A stretch of 53,169 bases of DNA from a virus. Below, piece after piece: positions 38,552 through 46,517 of the stretch (within the stretch, counting starts at the first letter, position 1; every line of letters begins with the position of its first letter). The stretch covers positions 1 through 53,169 of the IMG/VR virus record IMGVR_UViG_3300032323_000656; one strand, 5' to 3'. Under the pieces are notes generated by a model. It was not told where the DNA came from. It did no database searches and saw only the letters and a program-made list of their open reading frames with translations. The position numbers and the translations under genes were made by a program.

Positions 38552-40942
38552 TTATGATAACTCGCCTGTGTTGACTACACGGATTGGAATGTAAATGAAT
38601 TCAGCAGCCTTGACTGGCTCAATTGCAACGTCAATCCAAAGTTCGTTTCTGTCAATTTTAGCAGGTGTGTTATTTGTTTCATCACAAACAACAATAAAGT
38701 CATAGATAGCACGTTTGGCCAATAAATCGCCTAAGAAGCCATCAAAAACTTGTTTAACATTTGATCGTGTTACTTTATCGTTTGGTTCAAAGATAAACGG
38801 ACGAGCTAATGGATCAAAACGCTCACGCAAGTAAGCAAGTAAACGACTTACGTTTACACGATCCAATGCGCTAGCAAAGCTCTGTAGTGTACGTTGACCG
38901 AACACATACAAACCTTGTCCTGGGAAACGTGCAATTGGGTTAATACCAACTCTGCTACCGTCACCGTACAATGTATCACGTTGACCATTTGTCAGTGATA
39001 CTGCAACAAATTCACCTTCTGCATTGATGTAACCTACGTTACTTGCATTAGTTACAACACCGCGTGTTAAACCAGCAGGAGCAAACCAAGGATAAGAAAT
39101 TTGGTCGTTGTATGCCATTGTACGCAATACAATATGACTTGCAGGAACAACAACATCATTACCATTTAGATCTGTAGCAAGGCCACTTGGGTAATATGCT
39201 GCTGCTGAACTAGAAGATGTTGTTAAACCATCTTCACCGTTTGTTAATGCGTTTTTACCGCTCATCCAGTCGATCAATGTTTGACCTTGAGGTGCTAAAC
39301 GGAATGGAGTATCAACAACGATAAATGCAGTTTCTTTACGATCTGTATTTAATGCGATCATTTCATCTAACAATTCTGGATATCCTGGAGTTGCAATTAA
39401 AGTAAAGTATGTCATTTCTTCACGCAATGCCTCACTGCCGTTAACGGCTGCTTGCATAGCACGTACAACTGATTGACGTTGAGCTTTACGCAACATAAAC
39501 GGACTGCCGTCTTGCTTGTTGCCACTAAATGTGTTCCATACACCTGTTGTAGAATTATATTGCTTTACATTACCTGTAGATACGATAGAGTTCCAGCACA
39601 TCATACCATCTGGATATAATAATGGATCAGGAGCTTGATTATCAACTAGTGTTGCTCCACCGTTATTACTTGAGTCATTGGCTGTTGTTGTTAAATCAGC
39701 AAATATAATACCATCCGGAGTTGTTTGGTCAGTACGATCTCTAGAAGACCAAGTAGATCCGTCGAACACATAAATTGATGGATAGTTTTCTAAGTCGCCA
39801 CTGTCAATCCATACGTCATTTGCGTTTGGACTAGCCGGAGCAGTTGAATCGATAGTTACGTTGCCGCTTATTGGCTCCCAAACACCATTGGATTTGATAT
39901 ACAAATCTGCTTGCAAGTTTGTGTTGTACCATAAAGTACCATTAGTAGGAGCTCCGGCTGGTGCTGTTTCACTTGCTACTTCATCTAATGATCCCCATGT
40001 GCCATTGAATAATTTTAATTCTATATTAGCACTACCGGTTGTTGTTTTTGCATACACTTTGCCGTTTGTTAATGAACTACCGAAACCTGCTGAAGCAGCG
40101 GCATCACTTGCATATACTGGTACGCTAATAGTTGTCCATGGGCTAGAGCTAGGCATTAATGCAGAGTTATATCTCTTAACTACTAGCTTCAATCCACTGT
40201 TTGGATTAGTTGTCTTTAACCAGATATCACCGATTGCACTAGCAGATGGAATATTAAAGTGTTCTGCTACATAAACTGTTCCGATAACGGAATTAGAAGT
40301 TGTACATATTTCCCAGTTTCCAGCAACCTTCTTATATACTTGATGACTAGATACTGCTGTTGTTGAAACCACTGCATAGTTTCCGTTAGCCCCAAAAGCA
40401 GAAGCTGGTACTACACCTGCGCCGTTAGCAGTGTCTGCAAGATCTGTAATAATCAAAGGAGTCTTTGAAACCCAGTTTGTTGATCCTGTTCCAGTTGCTT
40501 CGAAAATACCCCAACTTGTATTGTCTAAGTCTAACCAATATGTACCGTTCGCTGGAGCACCAGTAGGTTCTTCGATACTTGGTTCTAGTTGTGCTACGTC
40601 GATGTCTGCTCGCAGAACATACGCACGGTTAGCAAGACCTAAGAAACTATACGCAGCCATTAAGCCATATTCGTTAGTTTCATCTCCGTGTACAGGAGTA
40701 CCGTCAATGACTTTAAATTGCGGTTGACCGAATAATTCAACTAGCTCTCGTTGGCTAGTTAATAAGTAAGGCTTGGCTGCATTTGTAGGTTGTGTACCTA
40801 AAGCATAGCCTGTGCCGCTTACGTTTGATTTGTTTGATTCTGTTGCTAAAATAATTAGTGGCACTGTGCCTTGACCGGCTGAACCGTATTGACTTTCGTC
40901 TGTGACACTAACTGCAACGCCTGGGGATACTAATGTAGCCAT
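38552..40942 (-). CDS. 18: Tail sheath protein with inserted repeat modules (T4 gp18)
   Basis: 796 residues against 659 in T4. The N-terminus (LVSPGVAVSVTDESQYG) and C-terminal half (NVSRLLAYLRERFDPLARPFIFEPND, then DFIVVCDETNNTPAKIDRNE) are classic contractile sheath. Between about residues 115 and 480 are several short modules of the form P-x-x-G-x-x-W-x-D ... LYV-x-x-G-x-W (for example GAPTNGTLWYNT, NANDVWIDSGD). These probably form surface domains on the tail. It has an exact TATAAATA promoter and AAGGAG site. Confidence 0.95.
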   Translation of the reverse strand: MATLVSPGVAVSVTDESQYGSAGQGTVPLIILATESNKSNVSGTGYALGTQPTNAAKPYLLTSQRELVELFGQPQFKVIDGTPVHGDETNEYGLMAAYSFLGLANRAYVLRADIDVAQLEPSIEEPTGAPANGTYWLDLDNTSWGIFEATGTGSTNWVSKTPLIITDLADTANGAGVVPASAFGANGNYAVVSTTAVSSHQVYKKVAGNWEICTTSNSVIGTVYVAEHFNIPSASAIGDIWLKTTNPNSGLKLVVKRYNSALMPSSSPWTTISVPVYASDAAASAGFGSSLTNGKVYAKTTTGSANIELKLFNGTWGSLDEVASETAPAGAPTNGTLWYNTNLQADLYIKSNGVWEPISGNVTIDSTAPASPNANDVWIDSGDLENYPSIYVFDGSTWSSRDRTDQTTPDGIIFADLTTTANDSSNNGGATLVDNQAPDPLLYPDGMMCWNSIVSTGNVKQYNSTTGVWNTFSGNKQDGSPFMLRKAQRQSVVRAMQAAVNGSEALREEMTYFTLIATPGYPELLDEMIALNTDRKETAFIVVDTPFRLAPQGQTLIDWMSGKNALTNGEDGLTTSSSSAAAYYPSGLATDLNGNDVVVPASHIVLRTMAYNDQISYPWFAPAGLTRGVVTNASNVGYINAEGEFVAVSLTNGQRDTLYGDGSRVGINPIARFPGQGLYVFGQRTLQSFASALDRVNVSRLLAYLRERFDPLARPFIFEPNDKVTRSNVKQVFDGFLGDLLAKRAIYDFIVVCDETNNTPAKIDRNELWIDVAIEPVKAAEFIYIPIRVVNTGELS

Positions 40943-40967
40943 TGTTGTTCTCCTTATGAGTTATACT

Positions 40968-40975
40968 TATTTATA
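40968..40975 (-). promoter_or_regulatory. 18: T4-type late promoter (TATAAATA) for sheath
   Basis: TATAAATA on the minus strand, 25 bases before the ATG at 40942. A short GTTATA/TATAAC inverted repeat overlaps it but does not cover the AAGGAG site. Confidence 0.75.
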
Positions 40976-41008
40976 ACTTTTCGGAGAAACCAGGCTATTT
41001 AGCGGAAT

Positions 41009-41641
41009 TTACATTTTTACAGATTCTGGTTGCACCACTTTTTCTACTTGATTAAACAAAGAATCTAATGTAGAGTTGTTATCTAGCACATAGTCAAAGT
41101 TAGTTCCAACCCATGCTGTTTCACTGGCATGAACACCTAATGCTTTGAGCTTTTCGGCAGCAAATAAATCTCCATCATTTGCCTTGGCGGCCATAATATG
41201 CCAACTAGGCAATTCGCCTCTGTTAACACATATAATACTGCCGCCTGCTTGTTTAATACTAGCAATTTCGTTAGGGAAACGACAATCGCTGATAACAATA
41301 TTATCTTTACTTCTACGTAATTTGTTTTCTACACTAGCGATCCAAATGTCATCGTGAAAGCCTTTTCTGCATACCTCTGTGCCCCAATACTGTAATACCC
41401 AACGTGGAGTAAGGTTAGGTATATCCAAACGTTTTGCCCACCATGGATCAACTTGTTCACGCCACTCACGTGCTTCTTTAGTGCGACCTTCAAGTAAAAC
41501 TCTGTCCCAACCAAATACTGCGGCTACAGCATCTTTTAATGTATTAGCAAAACTCTCACGACGAAAACCGTGTACGTTTACTAGATAATCTGCAATAGTA
41601 TCTTTACCACTGCCAATAAAACCACATACGCCAATAATCAT
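41009..41641 (-). CDS. 1: Deoxynucleoside monophosphate kinase (T4 gp1-like)
   Basis: 210 residues from the ATG at 41641, fixed by GGAGG 11 bases upstream. P-loop GVCGFIGSGKDT is at the N-terminus. Then WREQVDPWWAKRL, ITPRWVLQYWGTE-like substrate region (LTPRWVLQYWGTE), and IVISDCRFPNEI (Walker B-like). It phosphorylates dNMPs recovered from host DNA. It overlaps the 5'-nucleotidase gene by 4 bases, and both use the consensus promoter at 42130-42158. Confidence 0.9.
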   Translation of the reverse strand: MIIGVCGFIGSGKDTIADYLVNVHGFRRESFANTLKDAVAAVFGWDRVLLEGRTKEAREWREQVDPWWAKRLDIPNLTPRWVLQYWGTEVCRKGFHDDIWIASVENKLRRSKDNIVISDCRFPNEIASIKQAGGSIICVNRGELPSWHIMAAKANDGDLFAAEKLKALGVHASETAWVGTNFDYVLDNNSTLDSLFNQVEKVVQPESVKM

Positions 41642-42123
41642 TTTAATGTTTCCTCCAACCATAGTTTACATTCGGGCCACTGTTTATAGATATGCGATAG
41701 CCCGCCGGCATTACGCCATTCTTCGCAGTTACTTGTTCTGTCATCGATTAAGATATCGCCTTCACGACAATGACGCCACTTATCGCCACTGAATGGCCCA
41801 AAGAATACTGGGATATCTGGATAGTGTTCATGTGCCCACCATACTTTGTCGCTGGCAGCATAAGGCATTGTGTAATCATGAGGCAGTGCTGTTAGGAAGA
41901 ACAAACCACAGCCCGTTTTTTCTTTGTAATTTCTACACCATTGTACTAGTTCATCGGCTCCGACTTTTTTAGGCAGATTTCGATAAAAGCGAGGATCTCT
42001 TTGTAGTTTTTTCCAGTCAGCATCTGGAATACGTTCTCCATATTCCCAACTACGTTGAACTATTTTTCTAGCAGTTGCCATCCAATCTGCAACTACGTCA
42101 TCCATGTCTAAATATATATTCAT
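41638..42123 (-). CDS. 5'(3')-deoxyribonucleotidase-like HAD phosphatase
   Basis: 161 residues. HAD motifs: YLDMDDVVADW (Asp nucleophile and acid at residues 6 and 8), FFLTALP (motif II Thr), and DILIDDRTSN (motif IV Asp pair). The length and the WxxHEHYPDIPVFF middle suit NT5C-type nucleotidases. It sits with dNMP kinase, suggesting adjustment of the dNTP pool. The ATG is 6 bases after a perfect TATAAT with no ribosome site, so its mRNA should be leaderless. Confidence 0.88.
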   Translation of the reverse strand: MNIYLDMDDVVADWMATARKIVQRSWEYGERIPDADWKKLQRDPRFYRNLPKKVGADELVQWCRNYKEKTGCGLFFLTALPHDYTMPYAASDKVWWAHEHYPDIPVFFGPFSGDKWRHCREGDILIDDRTSNCEEWRNAGGLSHIYKQWPECKLWLEETLK

Positions 42124-42129
42124 CTTACT

Positions 42130-42158
42130 ATTATATAGTAGACAAATCTATTTGTCAA
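42130..42158 (-). promoter_or_regulatory. Perfect-consensus sigma70 promoter giving a leaderless mRNA
   Basis: TTGACA (42158-42153), a 17-base spacer and TATAAT (42135-42130), then 6 bases to the ATG at 42123. Confidence 0.92.
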
Positions 42159-42166
42159 TGACTATT

Positions 42167-42358
42167 TTACTTTTTAGGAGTGGGATTTTCGCCAGTTAAA
42201 GTTGGTCTAGAAAACCATAACTTAAACCATTCATCTGTACCCGGCTTGATATTATGCTTACGCATATATTCTGCTTTGTTAGTGCCAATCTCGCCAGTAA
42301 TAGGACTAGGTGCTTCTTTGTCAATGCCAGCAAGTTTTCTAAGTGTATCTTTATCCAA
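42167..42358 (-). CDS. Small conserved protein after gp13, TTG start
   Basis: 63 residues. It begins with TTG at 42358, overlapping the gp13 stop by 8 bases, with GGGG upstream as a possible weak ribosome site. LRKLAGIDK at the N-terminus and HNIKPGTDEWFKLWFSRPTL are the only landmarks. A basic disordered tail ends the protein. Relatives in T4-like phages seem familiar, but no role is known. The start is less sure than the gene. Confidence 0.6.
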   Translation of the reverse strand: MDKDTLRKLAGIDKEAPSPITGEIGTNKAEYMRKHNIKPGTDEWFKLWFSRPTLTGENPTPKK

Positions 42359-43097
42359 TTATAAACCCCATCGGATCACTGCCGTCAATATACAAGTCTA
42401 AGTCTCGTTCTAATTTTTCAAGTTCTGCCTGAGCTTCACTTTTTAAGTTATCACCATTCAAACTTGTACCGCCTTGTGGGCCTGCTATAGTGCTGAACTT
42501 ACTACGTGCTTCGCCTAGGATAAACTTGGCCTGTGCCATGGCATAGTCTCTGATCCAAGGACTACCATATGTATCATTTAGTAACTCGTCATCGGCTTTT
42601 TGAACAAATGCCCATAGATATACTTCGTCATCGGCTTTAAACTTACGATGAATGAATAATGTTCGGTCGCCAGGATTAAATGTAAAAGTGCAGTATGCTC
42701 CGAACATACGTGCTAAAAGTTCCCTACGATCTGCATATAGTTCGTAGTTTAGTAAACCTGAGAAGTTTGTGTTACTTTGCAATAACATATTACTCAAGTA
42801 CATTGTGTTAAATGGTTCAAAATCAACACCAGTACTGCTAATACCTAATGCACCAGTATGACGTAGAAATACATCACGAATGTTAACTACTTCTAAAGGC
42901 AGTTGATATGTTTGTACTTCTTGTTGGATGTTTAATTTTAGAAACTTTTCGGAAACTGCTCTGCTACTACGTTGACGAAACTTTCGAAGCGCCTTTGCAA
43001 TAGCCAAATCGTAGTGTGCAGAATCTAATTCTACATCTACCATTCCGCCGCCTAGGCGTAATTCTATTTCTTTAATTAACTCATCTTTTACCGTCAT
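42351..43097 (-). CDS. 13: Neck protein (T4 gp13)
   Basis: 248 residues. Pattern: VKDELIKEIELRLGGGMVDVE, then YDLAIAKALRKFRQRSS, YQLPLEVVNIRDVFL, CTFTFNPGDRTLFIHRKF and WIRDYAMAQAKFILGEAR. This is the gp13 neck fold of T4-like phages (head-to-tail connector). Its ribosome site (GGGAGA) is buried in a hairpin with a late promoter in the loop (43099-43134). The other neck gene, gp14, lies 3.4 kb away on the opposite strand. Confidence 0.88.
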   Translation of the reverse strand: MTVKDELIKEIELRLGGGMVDVELDSAHYDLAIAKALRKFRQRSSRAVSEKFLKLNIQQEVQTYQLPLEVVNIRDVFLRHTGALGISSTGVDFEPFNTMYLSNMLLQSNTNFSGLLNYELYADRRELLARMFGAYCTFTFNPGDRTLFIHRKFKADDEVYLWAFVQKADDELLNDTYGSPWIRDYAMAQAKFILGEARSKFSTIAGPQGGTSLNGDNLKSEAQAELEKLERDLDLYIDGSDPMGFIIG

Positions 43098-43098
43098 A

Positions 43099-43134
43099 AA
43101 AATCTCCCGTTATGTATATTTAGCGGGAGATTTT
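43099..43134 (-). promoter_or_regulatory. 13: Hairpin sequestering the gp13 ribosome-binding site
   Basis: A perfect 11-bp stem (43099-43109 with 43124-43134), 14-base loop, directly before the ATG at 43097. The downstream arm on the transcript contains GGGAGA. The late promoter element lies at 43117-43124, so a late transcript lacks the other arm and exposes the site. The U-run may also slow read-through. Confidence 0.75.
43117..43124 (-). promoter_or_regulatory. 13: Late promoter variant inside the gp13 hairpin
   Basis: GCTAAATA on the minus strand, located mainly in the hairpin loop. The predicted start is near 43110. Confidence 0.5.
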
Positions 43135-43153
43135 AATTTGGTGAATTTAAATT

Positions 43154-44005
43154 TTAGTCCACAGCCGGAGTAAAAGCCATTACCTGTTGCTTATTTTTCT
43201 CAATTTTGACTTCATCAAAATAAACAACTTGTGTGGGCATAGGCACACCATTTCTACTAACCAAAGTATTGTATATACCATACTTGGCGAAAAAGTTTCT
43301 TGCAGGATAGTTCACCAAAGGCCTATTAATAGAACCCTTTAATTGTTGATTTACATATACGTGAAGAAAACCCGAAGTTTGAGAAGTAGAAAAGTGCAGT
43401 GCTACATCGGTCCATTTGCCTTTCATTTCGTCAATCTTAGCCATTTTGATATCAGTGCACATTGTGGCTGCTGTGGCAGGATTGATCAGCTCTTGCCAGC
43501 ATAAATTGTATTCATTACCCAATGCATAAATTTGAAATAACGAAGGCAGCGATGCAAATCCTGCGTATTCTCCCGAAGGTCCGCCGCGAGGCTTAACTTG
43601 TCCAATTGTACTTTTTACAGTATTCGACGTTTCAAAATCGCTTGGCAAGAAAAGTGAGAAAGAAAACCAGTACTCTTCGCCGGTTGTCATATTTTGTTCT
43701 ACGAGCACTTCGGTTCTTGACCTATCTGTAGTGCAGTCGCTCCACGAAGCGTCAAAATGACAATCACCTGGTCGCAATTCAAATCGCTGTGCAAAATTAC
43801 CAGCTCTAGTAGGCTCCGGACTTTGCACTACTTGATACCCGTGGGCGGTATTGCTTAAAGATCTTGTGACTGTGATTTTTGTATATTTTTCAGGCGCTGT
43901 TTCGACATTTATATTTGTGGCGTTTGTGCTGCCACCGCCACATGCCGTTAGCGAACACCCGGTTAATAGCGATACAAGAACTGTAGCAATCAATTGTTTT
44001 TTCAT
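43154..44005 (-). CDS. Secreted lipoprotein with polysaccharide-lyase (heparinase/alginate-lyase-like) domain
   Basis: 283 residues. A lipoprotein signal is clear: basic MKKQ, hydrophobic core, lipobox LTGC (Cys17) with a second candidate LTAC (Cys22), then a Gly/Ser linker. The remainder is a beta jelly-roll with DRSRTEVLVEQN (lyase-type R-x-E pattern), YWFSFSLFLPSDF, WTDVALHFSTS and FFAKYGIYNT. These resemble PL7/PL13/PL20-type lyases. A host-envelope location and glycan cleavage are inferred. AAAGG precedes the ATG; it is coupled by a 4-base overlap to the upstream gene. Confidence 0.78.
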   Translation of the reverse strand: MKKQLIATVLVSLLTGCSLTACGGGSTNATNINVETAPEKYTKITVTRSLSNTAHGYQVVQSPEPTRAGNFAQRFELRPGDCHFDASWSDCTTDRSRTEVLVEQNMTTGEEYWFSFSLFLPSDFETSNTVKSTIGQVKPRGGPSGEYAGFASLPSLFQIYALGNEYNLCWQELINPATAATMCTDIKMAKIDEMKGKWTDVALHFSTSQTSGFLHVYVNQQLKGSINRPLVNYPARNFFAKYGIYNTLVSRNGVPMPTQVVYFDEVKIEKNKQQVMAFTPAVD

Positions 44006-45198
44006 TTGTATACCTTTAACAAAATTACATCTGTACCGATACGACCATTGAGTTTAATCTCAGTGCTCTTGATTCCTTTAAACCATTTTTTAGCGGCAGG
44101 CTTGCCGTTGGCACTAAACTCTTTAAGTTGATCTTTTGGCTTACGCAATGTCTTTTGCACACTTGTATTGGCATCGAAACCTACAATAGTACTATTCTTA
44201 ACTGTCAATGCACCTGCATACTGATCTGCAATGTAGATACCCAGCTTACGTGTCTTTGTATTGTAGACCCAAAGTTCTTGCGCTGTAAGAATCGTAGTCG
44301 GGTCCGCACTTTTGAGATTAAGCTCTTTAAACTCTTTTGCGTATTTCAACTTAGCCACAACTTTTTCGGGCGTAACTGCTTTCTTTTTACGTGGAGCCTT
44401 GCTGGCTTTTTTAACTACGTTGTAGCTGTTAGCATCTGCCAAAGCCTGTGTCCACCATTTGATAATGGCATTGACTTGCCGCTTGCCCAGATGCTTATAT
44501 GCTTCCAATATTTGCGGATCTTTGCTAGAGTTAACTTCTTCAAACTCTGCAATCTTTTTGTTAATGAACTCCTGTACTGTTTTAACTTGCACAGCCGGCA
44601 CGTTCATTGTGGTCATCAGTTCGACTAGCTTAGGATCGCCTTTGAACTCTGCCATAAAGTCATCAAAACGACCTTCAAGTTCGCCCAAAAACTCTGCTGT
44701 CTTTTCTGCCATACGTTCTTGGATATTGAACTTTGGCTTGTCGTCTACAACAACTTCGGCGACTTGGTTACTAGTATCGATGCCGACGTCTGCTTGTTTA
44801 AGCTGTCGAACAAGAGTACGAAGTGTACCAAATCGCAATGCAAGTCCAACTCGGCCTGCTCTCAGCGCAAAGCCAACTGTAGGGCCAGGCCAAATGTCGC
44901 CTCGCTTGACTGCTTCTGCTAATTTTTGACGGCGTGGATTTCGGCTAAGGAATTGAACCAGCCATTCTGCACTTTTCTTTTTATCTTGTGTATGTGCATA
45001 CCAATTCAGTGAACGCATTACTTGTGTTTTGTACTCACTGGCGGTCCATGCTTGTTGTTCTTCTACACTAGGGTAAGTGGGTTCTTCGCCAACATACTTA
45101 GAATCTACTTCTCGATAGACGACTGTCTTAGCCGGGGGCTCGAATCTCCAAGCCAATTTGTCCGTACTTACTTGTTTAAGTGATTTTCTTGTAGCCAT
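44002..45198 (-). CDS. Conserved hypothetical protein, lysine-rich
   Basis: 398 residues, basic. The N-terminal half has WTASEYKTQVMRSLNWYAHT and RNPRRQKLAEAVKRGDIWPG. A long acidic helical middle follows. A Lys-rich linker (KKASKAPRKKKAVTPEKVV) leads to a C-terminal domain with ELWVYNTKTRKLGIYIADQY and SVQKTLRKPKDQL. No enzyme motif is recognised. Similar C-terminal domains occur, in my memory, in aquatic phages. A perfect sigma70 promoter drives it, so it is early rather than structural. It may act on nucleic acid. Confidence 0.75.
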   Translation of the reverse strand: MATRKSLKQVSTDKLAWRFEPPAKTVVYREVDSKYVGEEPTYPSVEEQQAWTASEYKTQVMRSLNWYAHTQDKKKSAEWLVQFLSRNPRRQKLAEAVKRGDIWPGPTVGFALRAGRVGLALRFGTLRTLVRQLKQADVGIDTSNQVAEVVVDDKPKFNIQERMAEKTAEFLGELEGRFDDFMAEFKGDPKLVELMTTMNVPAVQVKTVQEFINKKIAEFEEVNSSKDPQILEAYKHLGKRQVNAIIKWWTQALADANSYNVVKKASKAPRKKKAVTPEKVVAKLKYAKEFKELNLKSADPTTILTAQELWVYNTKTRKLGIYIADQYAGALTVKNSTIVGFDANTSVQKTLRKPKDQLKEFSANGKPAAKKWFKGIKSTEIKLNGRIGTDVILLKVYK

Positions 45199-45221
45199 GT
45201 TTACTCCTAGGTAAAAATGTA

Positions 45222-45250
45222 ATTATATACTAACTTCTATTTTGTGTCAA
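45222..45250 (-). promoter_or_regulatory. Perfect-consensus sigma70 promoter
   Basis: TTGACA (45250-45245), a 17-base spacer and TATAAT (45227-45222). The -35 lies inside the 3' end of the metalloprotease gene. The leader has a TAGGAG site before the ATG at 45198. Confidence 0.92.
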
Positions 45251-45674
45251 TTTCGATTGCACGGCGTAAAAGCAACTCTTGTTTGGAGAAGGCATCAATC
45301 TCCCAAGGCATATCCAAATACTTTGTTTTTTTGGAATAGCGTTTACCTTTCCAAATTTTTGCATCACCTGGTAGGAATTTCATTTGGCCTTTGGCTATCT
45401 GTTTAACATGCACCATTTCATGTGCTAACGTAGTAGCCATTTCCATCAATGACACGGGTGTTAGACGTTTAGGTGCTTTGATCAGTACCAACATACAGTC
45501 TGCTACATCGATGTTCATAGTAGAACCTTGGAAATCATCTTCCAAGTCTTTGGTAACTTTTACTAAGACAGCTCGTTTGCTGTTAGTAAGTCCCAACTGT
45601 TTAATATATGAAGGCATCAAACTATTCAAAAACTTTTTAACTTTTGAATTGTCTGCGTTTACATCATACTCCAT
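45237..45674 (-). CDS. SprT-like zinc metalloprotease
   Basis: 145 residues from the ATG at 45674, fixed by TTGGAGCG upstream. The zinc motif HEMVHVKQIAKGQ (HExxH) is near residue 85. A downstream Glu in MPWEIDAF is the likely third ligand (Glu in an extended loop). It resembles minimal SprT/WLM-type proteases. Substrate unknown. It is monocistronic from a perfect promoter. In hosts, SprT-like proteases act on DNA-protein crosslinks; a similar role here would be speculation. Confidence 0.82.
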   Translation of the reverse strand: MEYDVNADNSKVKKFLNSLMPSYIKQLGLTNSKRAVLVKVTKDLEDDFQGSTMNIDVADCMLVLIKAPKRLTPVSLMEMATTLAHEMVHVKQIAKGQMKFLPGDAKIWKGKRYSKKTKYLDMPWEIDAFSKQELLLRRAIEIDTK

Positions 45675-45704
45675 TATAACCGCTCCAATTTGTATGTATA
45701 GTGT

Positions 45705-45733
45705 ATTATAATGCAAGGATCAATTTATGTCAA
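45705..45733 (-). promoter_or_regulatory. Perfect-consensus sigma70 promoter for metalloprotease
   Basis: TTGACA (45733-45728), a 17-base spacer and TATAAT (45710-45705), placed immediately after the U-run of the terminator 45735-45757. Confidence 0.92.
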
Positions 45734-45734
45734 T

Positions 45735-45757
45735 AAAAAACCCGCCGGAGCGGGTTT
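45735..45757 (-). terminator. Intrinsic terminator
   Basis: Stem AAACCCGC/GCGGGTTT (45738-45745 with 45750-45757), 4-base loop, six U on the minus strand. It lies about 18 bases after the stop of the 45776-46423 gene. Confidence 0.93.
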
Positions 45758-45775
45758 GTAATACTTTTGTTTTTA

Positions 45776-46423
45776 TTAGTCGTTCCAGACTAGATTGCCA
45801 CCTACAATGCTGGCATTGTAAACTTGAACATTACTTAGTCCCCAAGAGTTAATGTTGACTTGTAAATTGTTACCATTCCAATCCTGTCCTGCGGCAACTT
45901 GCACTCTGGTGAACCCGCCTACTGTAGTATTGTCAGGATATGAATTATCATCTGTCCATACACCGCCGTTTACGATTGATACTGCTGTGGCAACACCCGA
46001 GTTAGACGCTGTAACGCGAACTCTTAATGGTGTAGCAAAGGAAGCATGACGGAATTCAAATTCGTCGCCTACGTCATTAGCAGTTCCGCCAGAGCGTACA
46101 GAGATACTTGTTACTGTTTCGTCACTGATAAATTCAGCGATATCATCACCCAAACTAGGAATAGTGCCAGATATTGAACCAGCAACTGCGCCCGGGATAG
46201 TTGATACTCTAGCGGCAAATGTAAAGATGTTACCATCTGGTACGCCTACCATATATAAGTCTGTTTTTAGCTGTAGTGCTCTGACTGCTTTAGAATATAA
46301 ACTATCACTTGCTGTATAGTTTGTTTCAATGTCTGTGCCTATATCAACTACGAAATAAGCCAATTCTGGAGTTCCCATTGTGTTCGCAGGGAAAACTTTT
46401 ACCCAATTATCTGTAATAGCCAT
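45776..46423 (-). CDS. Probable virion structural protein
   Basis: 215 residues from the ATG at 46423, fixed by AAAGGA and the upstream TATAAATA. Beta-rich and Asn/Gly/Thr/Val-rich, with SISVRSGGTANDVGDEFEF, VRVTASNSGVATAVSIVNGG and a repeated VQVYNASIVGG end. The composition is typical of tail or fibre domains. It is monocistronic, with a late promoter and strong terminator, divergent from gp14. No specific family is recognised. The frame extends to 46468 but through the promoter. Confidence 0.75.
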   Translation of the reverse strand: MAITDNWVKVFPANTMGTPELAYFVVDIGTDIETNYTASDSLYSKAVRALQLKTDLYMVGVPDGNIFTFAARVSTIPGAVAGSISGTIPSLGDDIAEFISDETVTSISVRSGGTANDVGDEFEFRHASFATPLRVRVTASNSGVATAVSIVNGGVWTDDNSYPDNTTVGGFTRVQVAAGQDWNGNNLQVNINSWGLSNVQVYNASIVGGNLVWND

Positions 46424-46452
46424 AATAAAATCCTTTAAAAATGTATTGTAAC

Positions 46453-46460
46453 TATTTATA
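46453..46460 (-). promoter_or_regulatory. T4-type late promoter (TATAAATA)
   Basis: TATAAATA on the minus strand, 29 bases before the ATG at 46423, with AAAGGA in between. Confidence 0.75.
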
Positions 46461-46501
46461 CAAAACATAGTAATTTAAAAGATAGACAAAGAAAAACTTT
46501 A

Positions 46502-46509
46502 GGTAAATA
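46502..46509 (+). promoter_or_regulatory. 14: Late promoter variant for gp14
   Basis: GGTAAATA then C on the plus strand, 8 bases before the ATG at 46518; no Shine-Dalgarno sequence lies between. Confidence 0.5.
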
Positions 46510-46517
46510 CTTATACT

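Noticed and set aside
44128-44929. Plus-strand open frames of about 160 codons opposite the 44002-45198 gene
   Set aside because: Antisense frames over a clearly coding gene, with no ribosome site and unlikely composition.
45675-45716. Longer start for the SprT-like gene
   Set aside because: The frame passes through the TATAAT box; the ATG at 45674 has TTGGAG.
46424-46468. Longer start for the 45776 structural gene
   Set aside because: It overlaps the TATAAATA promoter; the ATG at 46423 has AAAGGA.
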